A DNA stretch of 64,000 bases from Parvibaculum sp963975745 (lineage in GTDB: Bacteria > Pseudomonadota > Alphaproteobacteria > Parvibaculales > Parvibaculaceae). The stretch spans positions 1-64,000 of the forward strand of contig NZ_CAXBIB010000017.1 in assembly GCF_963975745.1 (NCBI RefSeq), given 5' to 3'. This document shows, piece by piece, positions 8,703 to 17,153 of this stretch. A model generated the notes under the pieces. The model saw only the letters and a list, made by a program, of their open reading frames with translations. It did not search any database and was not told the origin of the DNA. Within the stretch, counting starts at the first letter, position 1. The number at the start of each line of letters is the position of its first letter. The position numbers and the translations under genes are program-made.

Positions 8703-10604
8703 CCACAAGGGGAGGGTGGGAAGAGAGGTGCGGTTGTTCTGGCGCTGGTCGCGCTGATTGCCTTTGCGGCGCCGGATGTCGCGCGCGCGGCAGACGCGGC
8801 CGAAGCGGCGGAGGCGGACAAGGAAGTGGCGCGCGACGCGGCGGCGGCGGCGCCTTCCTGGGAACGGGTGCCGGGCGAACTTTCCTTCACGACGCGGGTC
8901 AGCGGGCGGCGGGTCCCCGACGATCTGCGGCAGATGCTCGAAGACGCACGCGAACTCGACGCCGAGGCCGAAGACGGCGTGCCGCCGCCGACGACGCTGG
9001 CGCAATTGCGCCGAAGGGCCCAGGAAGACAGCCGGCGCCTGGTCGAGGTGCTGCGCTCGGAAGCCTATTACAACGGACGGGTGACGCCGGTCATCCGCGA
9101 GGCGGCGGGCGGCGGCTTCGAGGTGATCTATCAGGTGGTGCTGGCACAGCGGGCGATGATCCGCCGTTTCGAGATCGTCTATCCCGATCTGCCCGAGGGC
9201 GAGGCCGAGGCACGCGGGCTGCCGCGCGACGGGGCGGCGCTGGGCCTTGCGCCCGAGCGCGCGGTGCGGGCCGCGCGCGTCATCGACCTGACGCGGGCGG
9301 CGGTCGCATATCTGCACAATCACGGCTATCCGCAGGCCGAGCTTGCCGAAAGGCGGGTGGTGGTCGATCTCTCGTCGAGCCAGGCCGATGTGACGCTGAC
9401 CATCACGGCGGGCCCGCGGCTGCTGTTCGGGCCGCTGCTGGTGCGCAACCCCGACGGGCGGACCGAGGCCGACTATGTGACCTCGCTGGCCAGGATCACG
9501 CCCGGCGCGCCCTACGACCGGCGCGCGGTCGATGCGACGACGGCGGCACTCAGGGACAGCGGCCTGTTCGAGAGCGTGTCGGTGACGTCGGGCGCGGTCG
9601 ACGCCGATGGCCGCGCGGTGCAGGAAATCGAACTTGCCGAGCGGGCGCCGCGCACGGTGCGGCTGGGTGCCGCCTGGTCGTCGAGCGAGGGGGCCGGCGT
9701 GCGCGGCAGCTGGGAGCATCGCAACCTGTTCGGCCGGGCCGAGAAGCTGGTGCTGGGGCTGTCGATCGCCGAGATCGAACAGAAGGGCACGGCCGAGTTC
9801 CGCAAGCCCAACTTCCTGCGGCCGAAGCAGAGCCTGCTCGTCAGTGCCGAGATCGCCAATGCGCGCACCGATGCCTATAACGAATATCGCTTGCGCACCG
9901 GCGCCTCGCTGGAGCGCCCGTTCGGGGCGCGGCTGACCGGCAGCGCCGGCGTCAGTTTCGAGCTGACCGAGACCGAGGATGCCAACGGGCGGACCGATTA
10001 TCAGCTGATCGGGTTTCCGGTGGTCATGCGCTACGACAGTTCCGACGATCTGTTCGACCCCGGCGAAGGCGTGCGGGCGACGCTGGCCGGCGCGCCCTAT
10101 TTCGGCGGCGCCGACCGGGAAGCGACCAGCTTTGCGCGGCTGGAGGCCACGGGCGCGACCTATTTCCGCTTCGGGCCGGCGCTGACGCTGGCGCTCCGGG
10201 CGCGCTACGGCTCGATCCTGGCCGATGCCACCACCGATGTGCCGGGCTCGCTGCGCTTCCATGCCGGCGGCGGCGGCTCGGTGCGCGGCTATGGCTACCA
10301 GCTGGCCGGGCCGCTCAGCGCCACCGGCACGCCGCTGGGCGGGCGCTCGGTCGCCGAGGCCGGGGCCGAAGCGCGCTACCGCGTCAGCGAGACGATCGGC
10401 GTGGTCGGCTTTGTCGATGGCGGGCAGGCCTATGAGAGCCTGGCGCCCACCTTCGATGACGGGCTGTTGTGGGGCGCGGGGCTGGGCCTGCGCTATTACA
10501 CGCCGATCGGGCCGGTGCGCTTCGACGTTGCGGTGCCGCTCGACCGGCGGCGCGGCATCGACGATGCCTTCCAGATCTATGTGTCACTGGGGCAGGCATT
10601 TTGA
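8628..10604 (+). CDS. tamA: TamA: Omp85-family outer-membrane assembly protein
   Basis: An Omp85 protein. After a signal sequence (VVLALVALIAFAAPDVARA, about 8733-8790) come POTRA-like modules, then a 16-strand-type barrel with SWEHRNLFGRAE, the loop-6 motif VRGYGY and the terminal strand ending in GQAF. With TamB it helps insert outer-membrane proteins, including autotransporters. The gene lies 13 bp before tamB. The N-terminus is odd: no ATG, GTG or TTG lies in frame just before the signal peptide. The nearest in-frame candidates are TTG 8628 inside the dispersed repeat, ATG 8517 and ATG 8436. I give TTG 8628 as the shortest option; the true start is unresolved. Confidence 0.85.
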   Translation: MRSGRSALEKVHRTFSFACRKPRLTPQGEGGKRGAVVLALVALIAFAAPDVARAADAAEAAEADKEVARDAAAAAPSWERVPGELSFTTRVSGRRVPDDLRQMLEDARELDAEAEDGVPPPTTLAQLRRRAQEDSRRLVEVLRSEAYYNGRVTPVIREAAGGGFEVIYQVVLAQRAMIRRFEIVYPDLPEGEAEARGLPRDGAALGLAPERAVRAARVIDLTRAAVAYLHNHGYPQAELAERRVVVDLSSSQADVTLTITAGPRLLFGPLLVRNPDGRTEADYVTSLARITPGAPYDRRAVDATTAALRDSGLFESVSVTSGAVDADGRAVQEIELAERAPRTVRLGAAWSSSEGAGVRGSWEHRNLFGRAEKLVLGLSIAEIEQKGTAEFRKPNFLRPKQSLLVSAEIANARTDAYNEYRLRTGASLERPFGARLTGSAGVSFELTETEDANGRTDYQLIGFPVVMRYDSSDDLFDPGEGVRATLAGAPYFGGADREATSFARLEATGATYFRFGPALTLALRARYGSILADATTDVPGSLRFHAGGGGSVRGYGYQLAGPLSATGTPLGGRSVAEAGAEARYRVSETIGVVGFVDGGQAYESLAPTFDDGLLWGAGLGLRYYTPIGPVRFDVAVPLDRRRGIDDAFQIYVSLGQAF

Positions 10605-10617
10605 TGGAAAGGGGCTG

Positions 10618-13600
10618 ATGGCGGACACGACTCAGAATTTCGGCGGGATGCTGGCGCGGCGGGCGCTCGCCGTGCTGCTGTTCGCGCTCGGGCTGGGGCT
10701 CGCCGCGATCGCGCTGGGGCTGGGGCTCGTCAACATCGCGCCGCTGCGCGAGCGGCTGCTCGATGCCGCGCTGGCGGCGGCGCGGGACGGCGAGACGCAG
10801 ATCGAGATCGGCCAGCTCGACGGCGTCTGGCCCGGACGGCTCAGGCTCGGCGATATCCGCGTTTCCGATGCCGAGGGCGTCTGGGCGACGCTCGAGAGCC
10901 TCGAACTCGACTGGCGGCCGCTGGCTCTGTGGCGCGGCGAGGTTCACGTCACGCGGCTCGACCTCAGCGGGCTCGATGTCGCGCGGGCGCCGCTGGCGGC
11001 CGAGAGCGGAAGCGAAAGCGAGGATTTCGTGCTGCCGCGCCTGCCGGTGCTGCCGGTCACGCTGCGGCTCGACAATTTCAATGCGCGCGACATGACGTTC
11101 GGTGCGGCGCTGGCCGGCGAGGAGATCCGTTTCACCGCGCAGGGCCATCTGCTGCATGGGCGGCGCGAAAGCGACATCGCGCTGCTGCTGCAGCGGCCGG
11201 ATGGCGGCGCCGGCCATGCCGATCTGCAATACCGCTTCCTCGCCGGGCCCGAACGGGGCTTGCTGAAGCTCAGCCTTGCCGATGGCGAGGCCGGGCGGCC
11301 CAGCGCCCTGGCGCGGCTGGCCGGGCTCGACGGCGTCGGGCGGCTTGCCATCGAGATCGACGGGCAGAGCCTGGCCGGGCTGATGACCGGGCGGGCCGCG
11401 GTCGATGCCGGGCCGGCGCTGGTGCTCGAGGCCGATGCGCATGGCGCGCTGGGCGAGCGGGCCAATCTCCGTTTCCGGCTCGCGGCCGAGGGCGACACGG
11501 TGGCGCGCGAACTCGATTTCCTCGATGACGCAAGGGCGCTGACCGCCAGCGGGCGGCTGGCCCAGACCGGTTCCGACAGCTACCGGCTGGCCGAGGCGCG
11601 CGTGGCGGCCGGCGGGCTGACGCTGGCCGGCGATGCAACGGCGGTGCGGCGCGGCGGGCATTACGACATCGAGGCGGCGGGGACGGCCGAGGGCCTCGCG
11701 GCGCTGTTCGACGGCGCGGGCGGCGATGCCGGACCGGGCGGCTGGCAACTGACCGGCCAGGCCGATGCGGCGCTGAGCCAGGCGACGATCGCGACGGCGG
11801 CGCTGAGCGGGCTCGGCGGCACGGCGCATTTCGCCGGGCGGGCCGGGATCGATCTCGGCAGCGGCGCGGCGGAAGCCGACGGCGATATCGAGGCCGTGTT
11901 CGCCGATCTGGCGCCGCTCGGGATACTCAGTGGACAGACAATGTCGGGCGCGGTCGAGGCGCGCATCGAGGGGTTCCGTTTCGCCGATGGCCGGGGCAGC
12001 GGGCGGCTGACCTTGCGGGCCGGGCCGGTCGCGACCGGCGATGCGGCGCTCGACCGGCTGCTGGCGGCCGGGCTGACGGCCGAAGGCGATGCCGGGTTCG
12101 ATGCAGGCGGCGGCTGGTCGCTCGGCGATGTCGCGGCGGCGGCCGGCGACAACCGGCTCACGGGGCGCTTCGCGATGACCGCGGCCGGCGCGATGGACGG
12201 CGCCGCGGTGCTGACGCTTGCCGAGATCGGCGATGTTGCCGGCGATGTGGCACGCGGCGCGCTGACGGCCGAGGCGCAGATCAGCGGCGCCCCGGGCGCG
12301 GCGCGGCTGGTGCTTGCGGCCGAACTCCGCGACGGCGCGGCAGCCGGCATCGACATCGCGCGGGCGACGCTCGACACGACATTGACGCAAGGCGGCAGCG
12401 GCCCGGCGCTGCTGCTGCTCGAGGGCGATGACGGGCGGGCGCGGATCGCAACGCAGGTGACGCTGCCCGCGGCCGGCGGGGCGCGTTTCGCCGCGATCGA
12501 GGCCGACATGTTCGGCGCGGCCCTGACCGGCGCGGTGACGCTGTCGCCCGACGGGATCGCCGCGGGCGAGATCGCCGGGCGGCGGGTGGCGCTGGCGCCG
12601 CTCGGGCGGCTGGCCGGGCTGGCGCTCGAAGGGCGCGGCGAGATGGCGCTGACGCTCGGCGAGCGGCAGGGGATGCAGGATGCCAGTCTGTCGCTGACGG
12701 CGCGGCGGATCGAGCTCGATCTCGCGGCCCTTGCCGGCGAGACGCTGTCGCTCGACCAGGTCGAACTGACGGCGGCGCTTCGCGACCTCCATGGCGCCGG
12801 CCGGATTGCGGCGCGGCTCGGCGCGGCGGGCGGCGCGGCCGGCAACACGGTCTTCAATGAAATCGCCGCCCGTGCGACGGGCCCCTTCGACGCCATTGCG
12901 CTCGAGGCCCGGCTCGCCGGCGAGCGGCTGACGCTGCGCAACGAGCCGGTCGCGTTTTCGGCCGACGGGATCTGGCAGGCGGACGCGCTGACGGTGACGG
13001 CGCTGTCGCTGACGCTGGGCGAGACCTCGATGGCGCTCGCCCAGCCGCTGCGGCTCGGGATGCCAGCGGGGGGCGGGCTCGAGATGCCGCAACTGGCGCT
13101 TGCATTTGCCGGGCCCGACGGCGCCGGGCGGCTCGACGGCGCGATGCGGCTCGGCCGCCGCGCGGTGCAGCTTTCCTTCGAGGCCGAGACGCTGCCGCTG
13201 GCGCTGCTGACGCCGCTGCTGCCGTCGGATGCGGCGGGGGGCACAATGAGCGGCCGGGTGCGGCTCGACAGCGGGCGCGAAAGCGGCGAGATGGCCTTGC
13301 GCTTTGCCGGCGTGCGGCTGACCGATGCCGGGCTCGACACGCAGCCCGCCTTCGATGCGACGCTCGACGCCACGTGGGCGGCGCGGCGGCTGACGCTGAC
13401 GGCGCTGGCGCATGGCGTTTCCGAGGAGCCGTTCCGGCTCAATGCCACGCTGCCGCTGGTGCGCGATCCGGCCGGCGCCTGGCCGATGCTGGCGGCGCGC
13501 GGCGCGGTCAGCGGCGACCTGACCTGGCACGGGCCGATCGCCTCGCTGATGGCGCTGGCCGATCTCCCCGGGCAGCGGCTGACCGGCGATGCCGCGATCG

Positions 13601-14817
13601 CGCTCGGCGCCAGCGGCGATATTTCGGCGCCGCTGTTTTCGGGCCGCGCCACGCTCGACAAGGGCACGTTCGAGAATTTCGTCACCGGCACGGCGCTCCG
13701 CGACGTCACGCTGCGGATCGAGGGGGCACGCAGCGAGGTGCTGGATTTCACGCTGACGGCGCGCGACGGCGGCGCCGGGCGGCTCGATGCCGGGGGCACG
13801 ATCTCGCTGGCGGCCGACCGCGCAGAGGCGGTGCGGATCGCGGCACGGTTTTCCGGGTTGCAGGTGGCGCGGCGGCGCGACCTGACGCTGGCGATCAGCG
13901 GCGATCTGGCCCTGACCGGCGCTGCGCTGCCGCCGACCCGCGAAGAGCCGTTCCGGCTCGGCGGCGCGCTGACGACGACCGACGCGCTGTTCGTCATTCC
14001 CGAGCAGCTGCCTTCCGGGGTGCCGCATATCGCCGTCATCGAGATCAACGGGCCGGACGACGGCGCGGCGCGGCGGACGGTCGAGGAAGCGGTGCCCTTC
14101 CCGGTCGCGCTCGACCTGGCGCTTGCGATCGGCAATCCGCCGGCGCAGCTTTCGGGCCGCGGCGTCAACGCGTTGTGGAGCGGCGATCTGACCGTCGGCG
14201 GCACGGCCGATGCGCCGCGCATCAGCGGCGTTCTGCGCAGCCTGCGCGGCACGCTCGACTTCGCCGGCAAGAGCTTCACGCTGTCGCGCGGGATCGTCAC
14301 CTTCCGCGGCGCCAGCCCGCCCGATCCCGAGATCGACATCGCCCTCGATTACGGGCGCGGCGATTTCAAGGCGACCGTCGCGGTCAGCGGACGCGGTTCG
14401 GCACCCGTCATCGCGCTGCGCGCGCAGCCCGACATGCCGCAGGACGAGATCATTTCGCGAATCCTGTTCGAGAAGGGGGTCGGCGAGCTCAGTGCCTTCG
14501 AGGCCGCGCAGCTGGCCAACACGGCGGCGCAGCTTTCCGGCGCCGGCGGGATCGGCGGCTTCGGGCTGCTGGGCGAGATGCAGCGTTCGCTCGGGCTCGA
14601 CGTGCTGCGCGTCGATGCCGGGGCCTCGGGCGGGACAACGGTGGCGGCCGGGAAATATCTGCGCGAGGGCTTCTATGTCGGCGTCGAACAGGGCGCGCTG
14701 GCCAGCGATTCATCGGTCAAGGTCGAGATCGACCTCAACGAGAATATCAGCGTCGATACGCGGATCGGCCAGGACGCCTCAAGCGGCGGCGGCATCAACT
14801 GGAAATGGGACTATTGA
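10618..14817 (+). CDS. tamB: TamB: translocation and assembly module protein (DUF490)
   Basis: About 1399 residues. One N-terminal membrane helix (about residues 14-36, LAVLLFALGLGLAAIALGL) anchors it in the inner membrane. The long repetitive Ala/Gly/Leu-rich body is predicted to form the AsmA-like beta-taco that spans the periplasm. The conserved C-terminal TamB domain is clear: QDEIISRILFEKGVGELS, the AAGKYLREGFYVGVEQG motif, and a final aromatic WKWDY. It starts at ATG 10618 with AAAGGGG upstream, 13 bp after tamA. It partners TamA in outer-membrane protein or lipid transport. Very large antisense ORFs over this gene are composition artefacts. Confidence 0.95.
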   Translation: MADTTQNFGGMLARRALAVLLFALGLGLAAIALGLGLVNIAPLRERLLDAALAAARDGETQIEIGQLDGVWPGRLRLGDIRVSDAEGVWATLESLELDWRPLALWRGEVHVTRLDLSGLDVARAPLAAESGSESEDFVLPRLPVLPVTLRLDNFNARDMTFGAALAGEEIRFTAQGHLLHGRRESDIALLLQRPDGGAGHADLQYRFLAGPERGLLKLSLADGEAGRPSALARLAGLDGVGRLAIEIDGQSLAGLMTGRAAVDAGPALVLEADAHGALGERANLRFRLAAEGDTVARELDFLDDARALTASGRLAQTGSDSYRLAEARVAAGGLTLAGDATAVRRGGHYDIEAAGTAEGLAALFDGAGGDAGPGGWQLTGQADAALSQATIATAALSGLGGTAHFAGRAGIDLGSGAAEADGDIEAVFADLAPLGILSGQTMSGAVEARIEGFRFADGRGSGRLTLRAGPVATGDAALDRLLAAGLTAEGDAGFDAGGGWSLGDVAAAAGDNRLTGRFAMTAAGAMDGAAVLTLAEIGDVAGDVARGALTAEAQISGAPGAARLVLAAELRDGAAAGIDIARATLDTTLTQGGSGPALLLLEGDDGRARIATQVTLPAAGGARFAAIEADMFGAALTGAVTLSPDGIAAGEIAGRRVALAPLGRLAGLALEGRGEMALTLGERQGMQDASLSLTARRIELDLAALAGETLSLDQVELTAALRDLHGAGRIAARLGAAGGAAGNTVFNEIAARATGPFDAIALEARLAGERLTLRNEPVAFSADGIWQADALTVTALSLTLGETSMALAQPLRLGMPAGGGLEMPQLALAFAGPDGAGRLDGAMRLGRRAVQLSFEAETLPLALLTPLLPSDAAGGTMSGRVRLDSGRESGEMALRFAGVRLTDAGLDTQPAFDATLDATWAARRLTLTALAHGVSEEPFRLNATLPLVRDPAGAWPMLAARGAVSGDLTWHGPIASLMALADLPGQRLTGDAAIALGASGDISAPLFSGRATLDKGTFENFVTGTALRDVTLRIEGARSEVLDFTLTARDGGAGRLDAGGTISLAADRAEAVRIAARFSGLQVARRRDLTLAISGDLALTGAALPPTREEPFRLGGALTTTDALFVIPEQLPSGVPHIAVIEINGPDDGAARRTVEEAVPFPVALDLALAIGNPPAQLSGRGVNALWSGDLTVGGTADAPRISGVLRSLRGTLDFAGKSFTLSRGIVTFRGASPPDPEIDIALDYGRGDFKATVAVSGRGSAPVIALRAQPDMPQDEIISRILFEKGVGELSAFEAAQLANTAAQLSGAGGIGGFGLLGEMQRSLGLDVLRVDAGASGGTTVAAGKYLREGFYVGVEQGALASDSSVKVEIDLNENISVDTRIGQDASSGGGINWKWDY

Positions 14818-14823
14818 GACCGG

Positions 14824-15177
14824 TCAGTAGCGCGACCCGTCGGTGATGCCCTTCGTCGTCCGCGCACCGCTGGTGAAGTCGTTGATCTTGTCGAGCTGCT
14901 CGCGCTTGCGGCGCTCTTCCTCGCGCTTGCGGCGCTCATATTCCTCGGCATACATCTCCGCCTCGTGCAGGCCTTGCGTGTCGTATTCGGCGTCGTAGCC
15001 CGAACGGTAGTTGACCGGCGGCGAGTCGACCGGGTCGGACAGTTCGTAGTGGATGTCGCCATCGGCCGGCGGCGGCGCCTCCTCGGCCATGGCCGCCGGC
15101 GCGGCAAAGGCCGCAAGGGCCAGCAGCAGGGCCGCGATGCGCCCGAGCCCTGCAGGGGCAAATTCAATTCCGTTCAT
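14824..15177 (-). CDS. Small secreted charged protein, hypothetical
   Basis: A 117-residue protein. It has a signal peptide (hydrophobic LGRIAALLLALAAFAAPAAMA, cleavage before EEAPPP) and a short mature part dominated by a charged segment, YAEEYERRKREEERRKREQL. That segment is likely a single helix or coiled coil of about 30 residues. No known family is recognised. ATG 15177 is preferred because the upstream in-frame sequence (to 15423) has no protein-like features. It converges on tamB with only 6 bp between the stop codons. The periplasmic location is predicted and the function unknown. Confidence 0.65.
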   Translation of the reverse strand: MNGIEFAPAGLGRIAALLLALAAFAAPAAMAEEAPPPADGDIHYELSDPVDSPPVNYRSGYDAEYDTQGLHEAEMYAEEYERRKREEERRKREQLDKINDFTSGARTTKGITDGSRY

Positions 15178-15552
15178 CCGACACCACTCTTTCTGCAACG
15201 CCCCCGACCGCGGCGGACCGTTCCGGAGGAGAACTATACAGGAAAGCCCGGCGGCCGACACAGCCGGATTCGGACCCGAAACGGCCAGGGTTAACGGCCC
15301 GGTCCGGCCCGGCCGACGTGCCCTTCTTCCGTCTACGGAGGGTCCGGCGGCGGCGCTTTCTTCGCTGCCGCACAAGAAATTCCTGCGCAAGTGCAGCAAA
15401 AAGGGCCGGACGATCTGCCGCACCCCGGCAAGCCCGGGCGGACACCTTGTCGCGGCGCCAGCGCGCCCGAAATAGGTACATTTTTTCTAGGGGCTTTGCC
15501 CTAATCCCGGCGCCGCGCCGGGAGCATCGGGAAACGACCGGCGGCGAGGAAC
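15178..15552. other. Divergent intergenic region before the ferredoxin gene
   Basis: No gene is seen in these 375 bp. It must hold promoters for both flanking genes. A T-run (TTTTTT at 15481-15486) is followed by a short inverted repeat, TAGGG/CCCTA (15488-15503), and then the perfect hairpin listed separately at 15506-15522. I could not assign -35/-10 boxes with confidence. Confidence 0.5.
15506..15522 (+). other. Perfect hairpin in the ferredoxin leader
   Basis: CCCGGCG-CCG-CGCCGGG is a 7-bp GC-only stem with a 3-base loop, 30 bases upstream of the ferredoxin ATG and just before its GAGGAAC ribosome site. It could tune mRNA stability or translation. No U-run follows, so it is not a typical terminator. 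Confidence 0.45.
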
Positions 15553-15873
15553 ATGACGAAGGTCACCTATATCGAGTTCAACGGCACGGAACACAATGTC
15601 GATGTCGCCGACGGGCTGTCGGTGATGGAGGGAGCGGTGCGCTACACCATCCCCGGCATCGAGGGCGATTGCGGCGGCGCCTGCGCCTGCGCGACCTGCC
15701 ATGTCTATGTCGAGGAGGGCTGGTTCGAGAAACTCGCGCCGATGGACGAGCTCGAACGCGACATGCTCGATTTCGCCTTCGACGTGCAACCGAACAGCCG
15801 GCTTTCCTGCCAGATCAAGGTCGAACCATCGCTCGCGGGGCTCGTCGTCAAGACGCCCGCGCGCCAGTACTAG
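15553..15873 (+). CDS. Adrenodoxin-type [2Fe-2S] ferredoxin
   Basis: A 106-residue ferredoxin. The cluster ligands are Cys40, Cys46 and Cys49 (CGGACACATCHVY, the C-x5-C-x2-C pattern of adrenodoxin/putidaredoxin) and Cys86 (RLSCQIKV). These proteins shuttle electrons from a flavin reductase to a P450, to another oxygenase, or to Fe-S assembly. Here the next gene, 79 bp downstream and on the same strand, is a diiron protein, which makes it the obvious candidate acceptor. The start ATG 15553 has GAGGAAC directly upstream. There is no ferredoxin reductase or hsc/isc gene nearby, so an Isc role is less likely. Confidence 0.93.
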   Translation: MTKVTYIEFNGTEHNVDVADGLSVMEGAVRYTIPGIEGDCGGACACATCHVYVEEGWFEKLAPMDELERDMLDFAFDVQPNSRLSCQIKVEPSLAGLVVKTPARQY

Positions 15874-15952
15874 CGAGAACAGAGCACTAACGAGACCAGG
15901 AACCACCGGCCGCACAGAAGAGAAAACAAGCGGCCAACTCAGGAGGAAGACC

Positions 15953-17053
15953 ATGAGTGCCAATGCCGGAGCAAAGGTCGTCTCGAAAGGCGACTGGAAA
16001 GTCTCGATGACGCCGGACGACATCTACCGCAATCCGATGGATATCGCTTGGACGTTCAACTACATCTTTTCGGAAGACAAGGTCGAGGATCTCTACAAGC
16101 GCGCCAAGCAGAATCAGTGGGATTCCGACGATCTGCTGCCCTGGGACACGGAAGTCGATCCGTCGCGCCCGCTGATCGCAAACGACAGCGACATCTATCA
16201 CAAGATGCCGTTCTTCAAGAAGCTGTCGAAGTCGCAGCAGGAAACCTTCACCGCTCATTCGACGGCGCAACTGCTGTCGCAGTTCCTGCATGGCGAACAG
16301 GGCGCGCTGATGACGGCAGCCTGCGTCACGCATTCGGTGCCCGACGAAGGCGCCAAGCTTTATGCCGCAACACAGACCATGGACGAGGCGCGGCATGTCG
16401 AGGTCTATTCGAAATATTGCGACAAGATCGCGCTGATCTATCCGATGTCGCCCTGGCTCAAGCAGCTGATCGACGTGACGCTGCAGTCGGACCGCTACGA
16501 GAAGGTGATGATCGGCATGAACATGATCGTCGAGGGCCTTGCGCTCGGCGCCTTCAACAACATGTACCGCACCACCACCTGCCCGCTGCTGAAGCAGTTG
16601 ACCTTCAACGTGATGCGCGACGAGAGCCGCCATGTCTCGTTCGGGCATGTGTTCCTCGGACCGGTGTTCAAGAAGATGCACAAGGACGATCTGGAGGAAC
16701 TGGCCGATTTCGCCTTCCAGGCCGTCAACATTCTGGTCAAGGCGCAGACCGCCGGAACGATCGCCAACAAGGTCGATCCGGGTTTCATGGAAGTGCTGAC
16801 CAATAGCGGCATCGATGCCGACGACTTCTTCAAGGGCCTCAAGGAGGCCGAGGAGCAGGGCATCACCCGCGACCTGCCGCCCGGACAGGTGCATGCGCTG
16901 AAGGACCTGATGATGCCGGCGCTGGCCCGTGTCGGCCTGCTGACGCCGACAGCACGCAAGAAGTACGATGAGGCGGGCATTCCGGTGTTCGACGACATCC
17001 GCGTGCTGCAGGCGATGGAAGGCGGTCATCCGACCGGCGAAGCGGCCGCCTAG
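15953..17053 (+). CDS. Ferritin-like diiron oxidase/oxygenase family protein
   Basis: 366 residues, mostly helical. The ligand set of a carboxylate-bridged diiron centre is visible: Glu115 (HGEQGAL), Glu145 with His148 (DEARH), Glu194 (IVEGLAL), and Glu224 with His227 (DESRH). Each half has the E-x29-E-x2-H spacing of ribonucleotide-reductase R2 and R2-like oxidases. It lacks any nrdA partner, so an R2-like oxidase or hydroxylase role is more likely than nucleotide reduction. The start has AGGAGGAAG just upstream, an excellent ribosome site. The ferredoxin gene upstream probably supplies electrons. The substrate is unknown; the neighbouring alkylsulfatase and acyl-CoA genes hint at aliphatic compounds, which is only inference. 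Confidence 0.85.
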   Translation: MSANAGAKVVSKGDWKVSMTPDDIYRNPMDIAWTFNYIFSEDKVEDLYKRAKQNQWDSDDLLPWDTEVDPSRPLIANDSDIYHKMPFFKKLSKSQQETFTAHSTAQLLSQFLHGEQGALMTAACVTHSVPDEGAKLYAATQTMDEARHVEVYSKYCDKIALIYPMSPWLKQLIDVTLQSDRYEKVMIGMNMIVEGLALGAFNNMYRTTTCPLLKQLTFNVMRDESRHVSFGHVFLGPVFKKMHKDDLEELADFAFQAVNILVKAQTAGTIANKVDPGFMEVLTNSGIDADDFFKGLKEAEEQGITRDLPPGQVHALKDLMMPALARVGLLTPTARKKYDEAGIPVFDDIRVLQAMEGGHPTGEAAA

Positions 17054-17070
17054 GCGGCGCGAAGCGACAG

Positions 17071-17104
17071 GAGGTTCCGGCGGCGCGATGCCGCCGGAAT
17101 CCTC
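17071..17104 (+). terminator. Strong hairpin after the diiron gene
   Basis: A perfect 10-bp stem, TTCCGGCGGC/GCCGCCGGAA, with a 5-base loop (17075-17099) is extended by GAGG/CCTC. It begins 22 bp after the diiron gene's stop codon. No T-run follows, so it may stall or protect RNA rather than act as a classical intrinsic terminator. Confidence 0.4.
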
Positions 17105-17153
17105 ACCCCCCGGGGGGCCGACGACGCGCAGCATACGAGGGAGAGAGAACGAC

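Noticed and set aside
8565..10262. 565-residue antisense ORF over tamA
   Set aside because: It is Arg/Gly-rich with no family motif. The opposite strand encodes a recognisable Omp85 protein.
10384..14339. Very long antisense and alternative-frame ORFs (up to 1214 residues) across tamB
   Set aside because: They have Arg/Pro/Ala-rich, low-information composition, overlap a clear TamB protein and lack ribosome sites. This is a GC-rich codon-bias effect.
16968..17153. Longer start for the PAS protein within the diiron gene
   Set aside because: The extension translates diiron coding DNA in another frame. ATG 17154 has a strong ribosome site.
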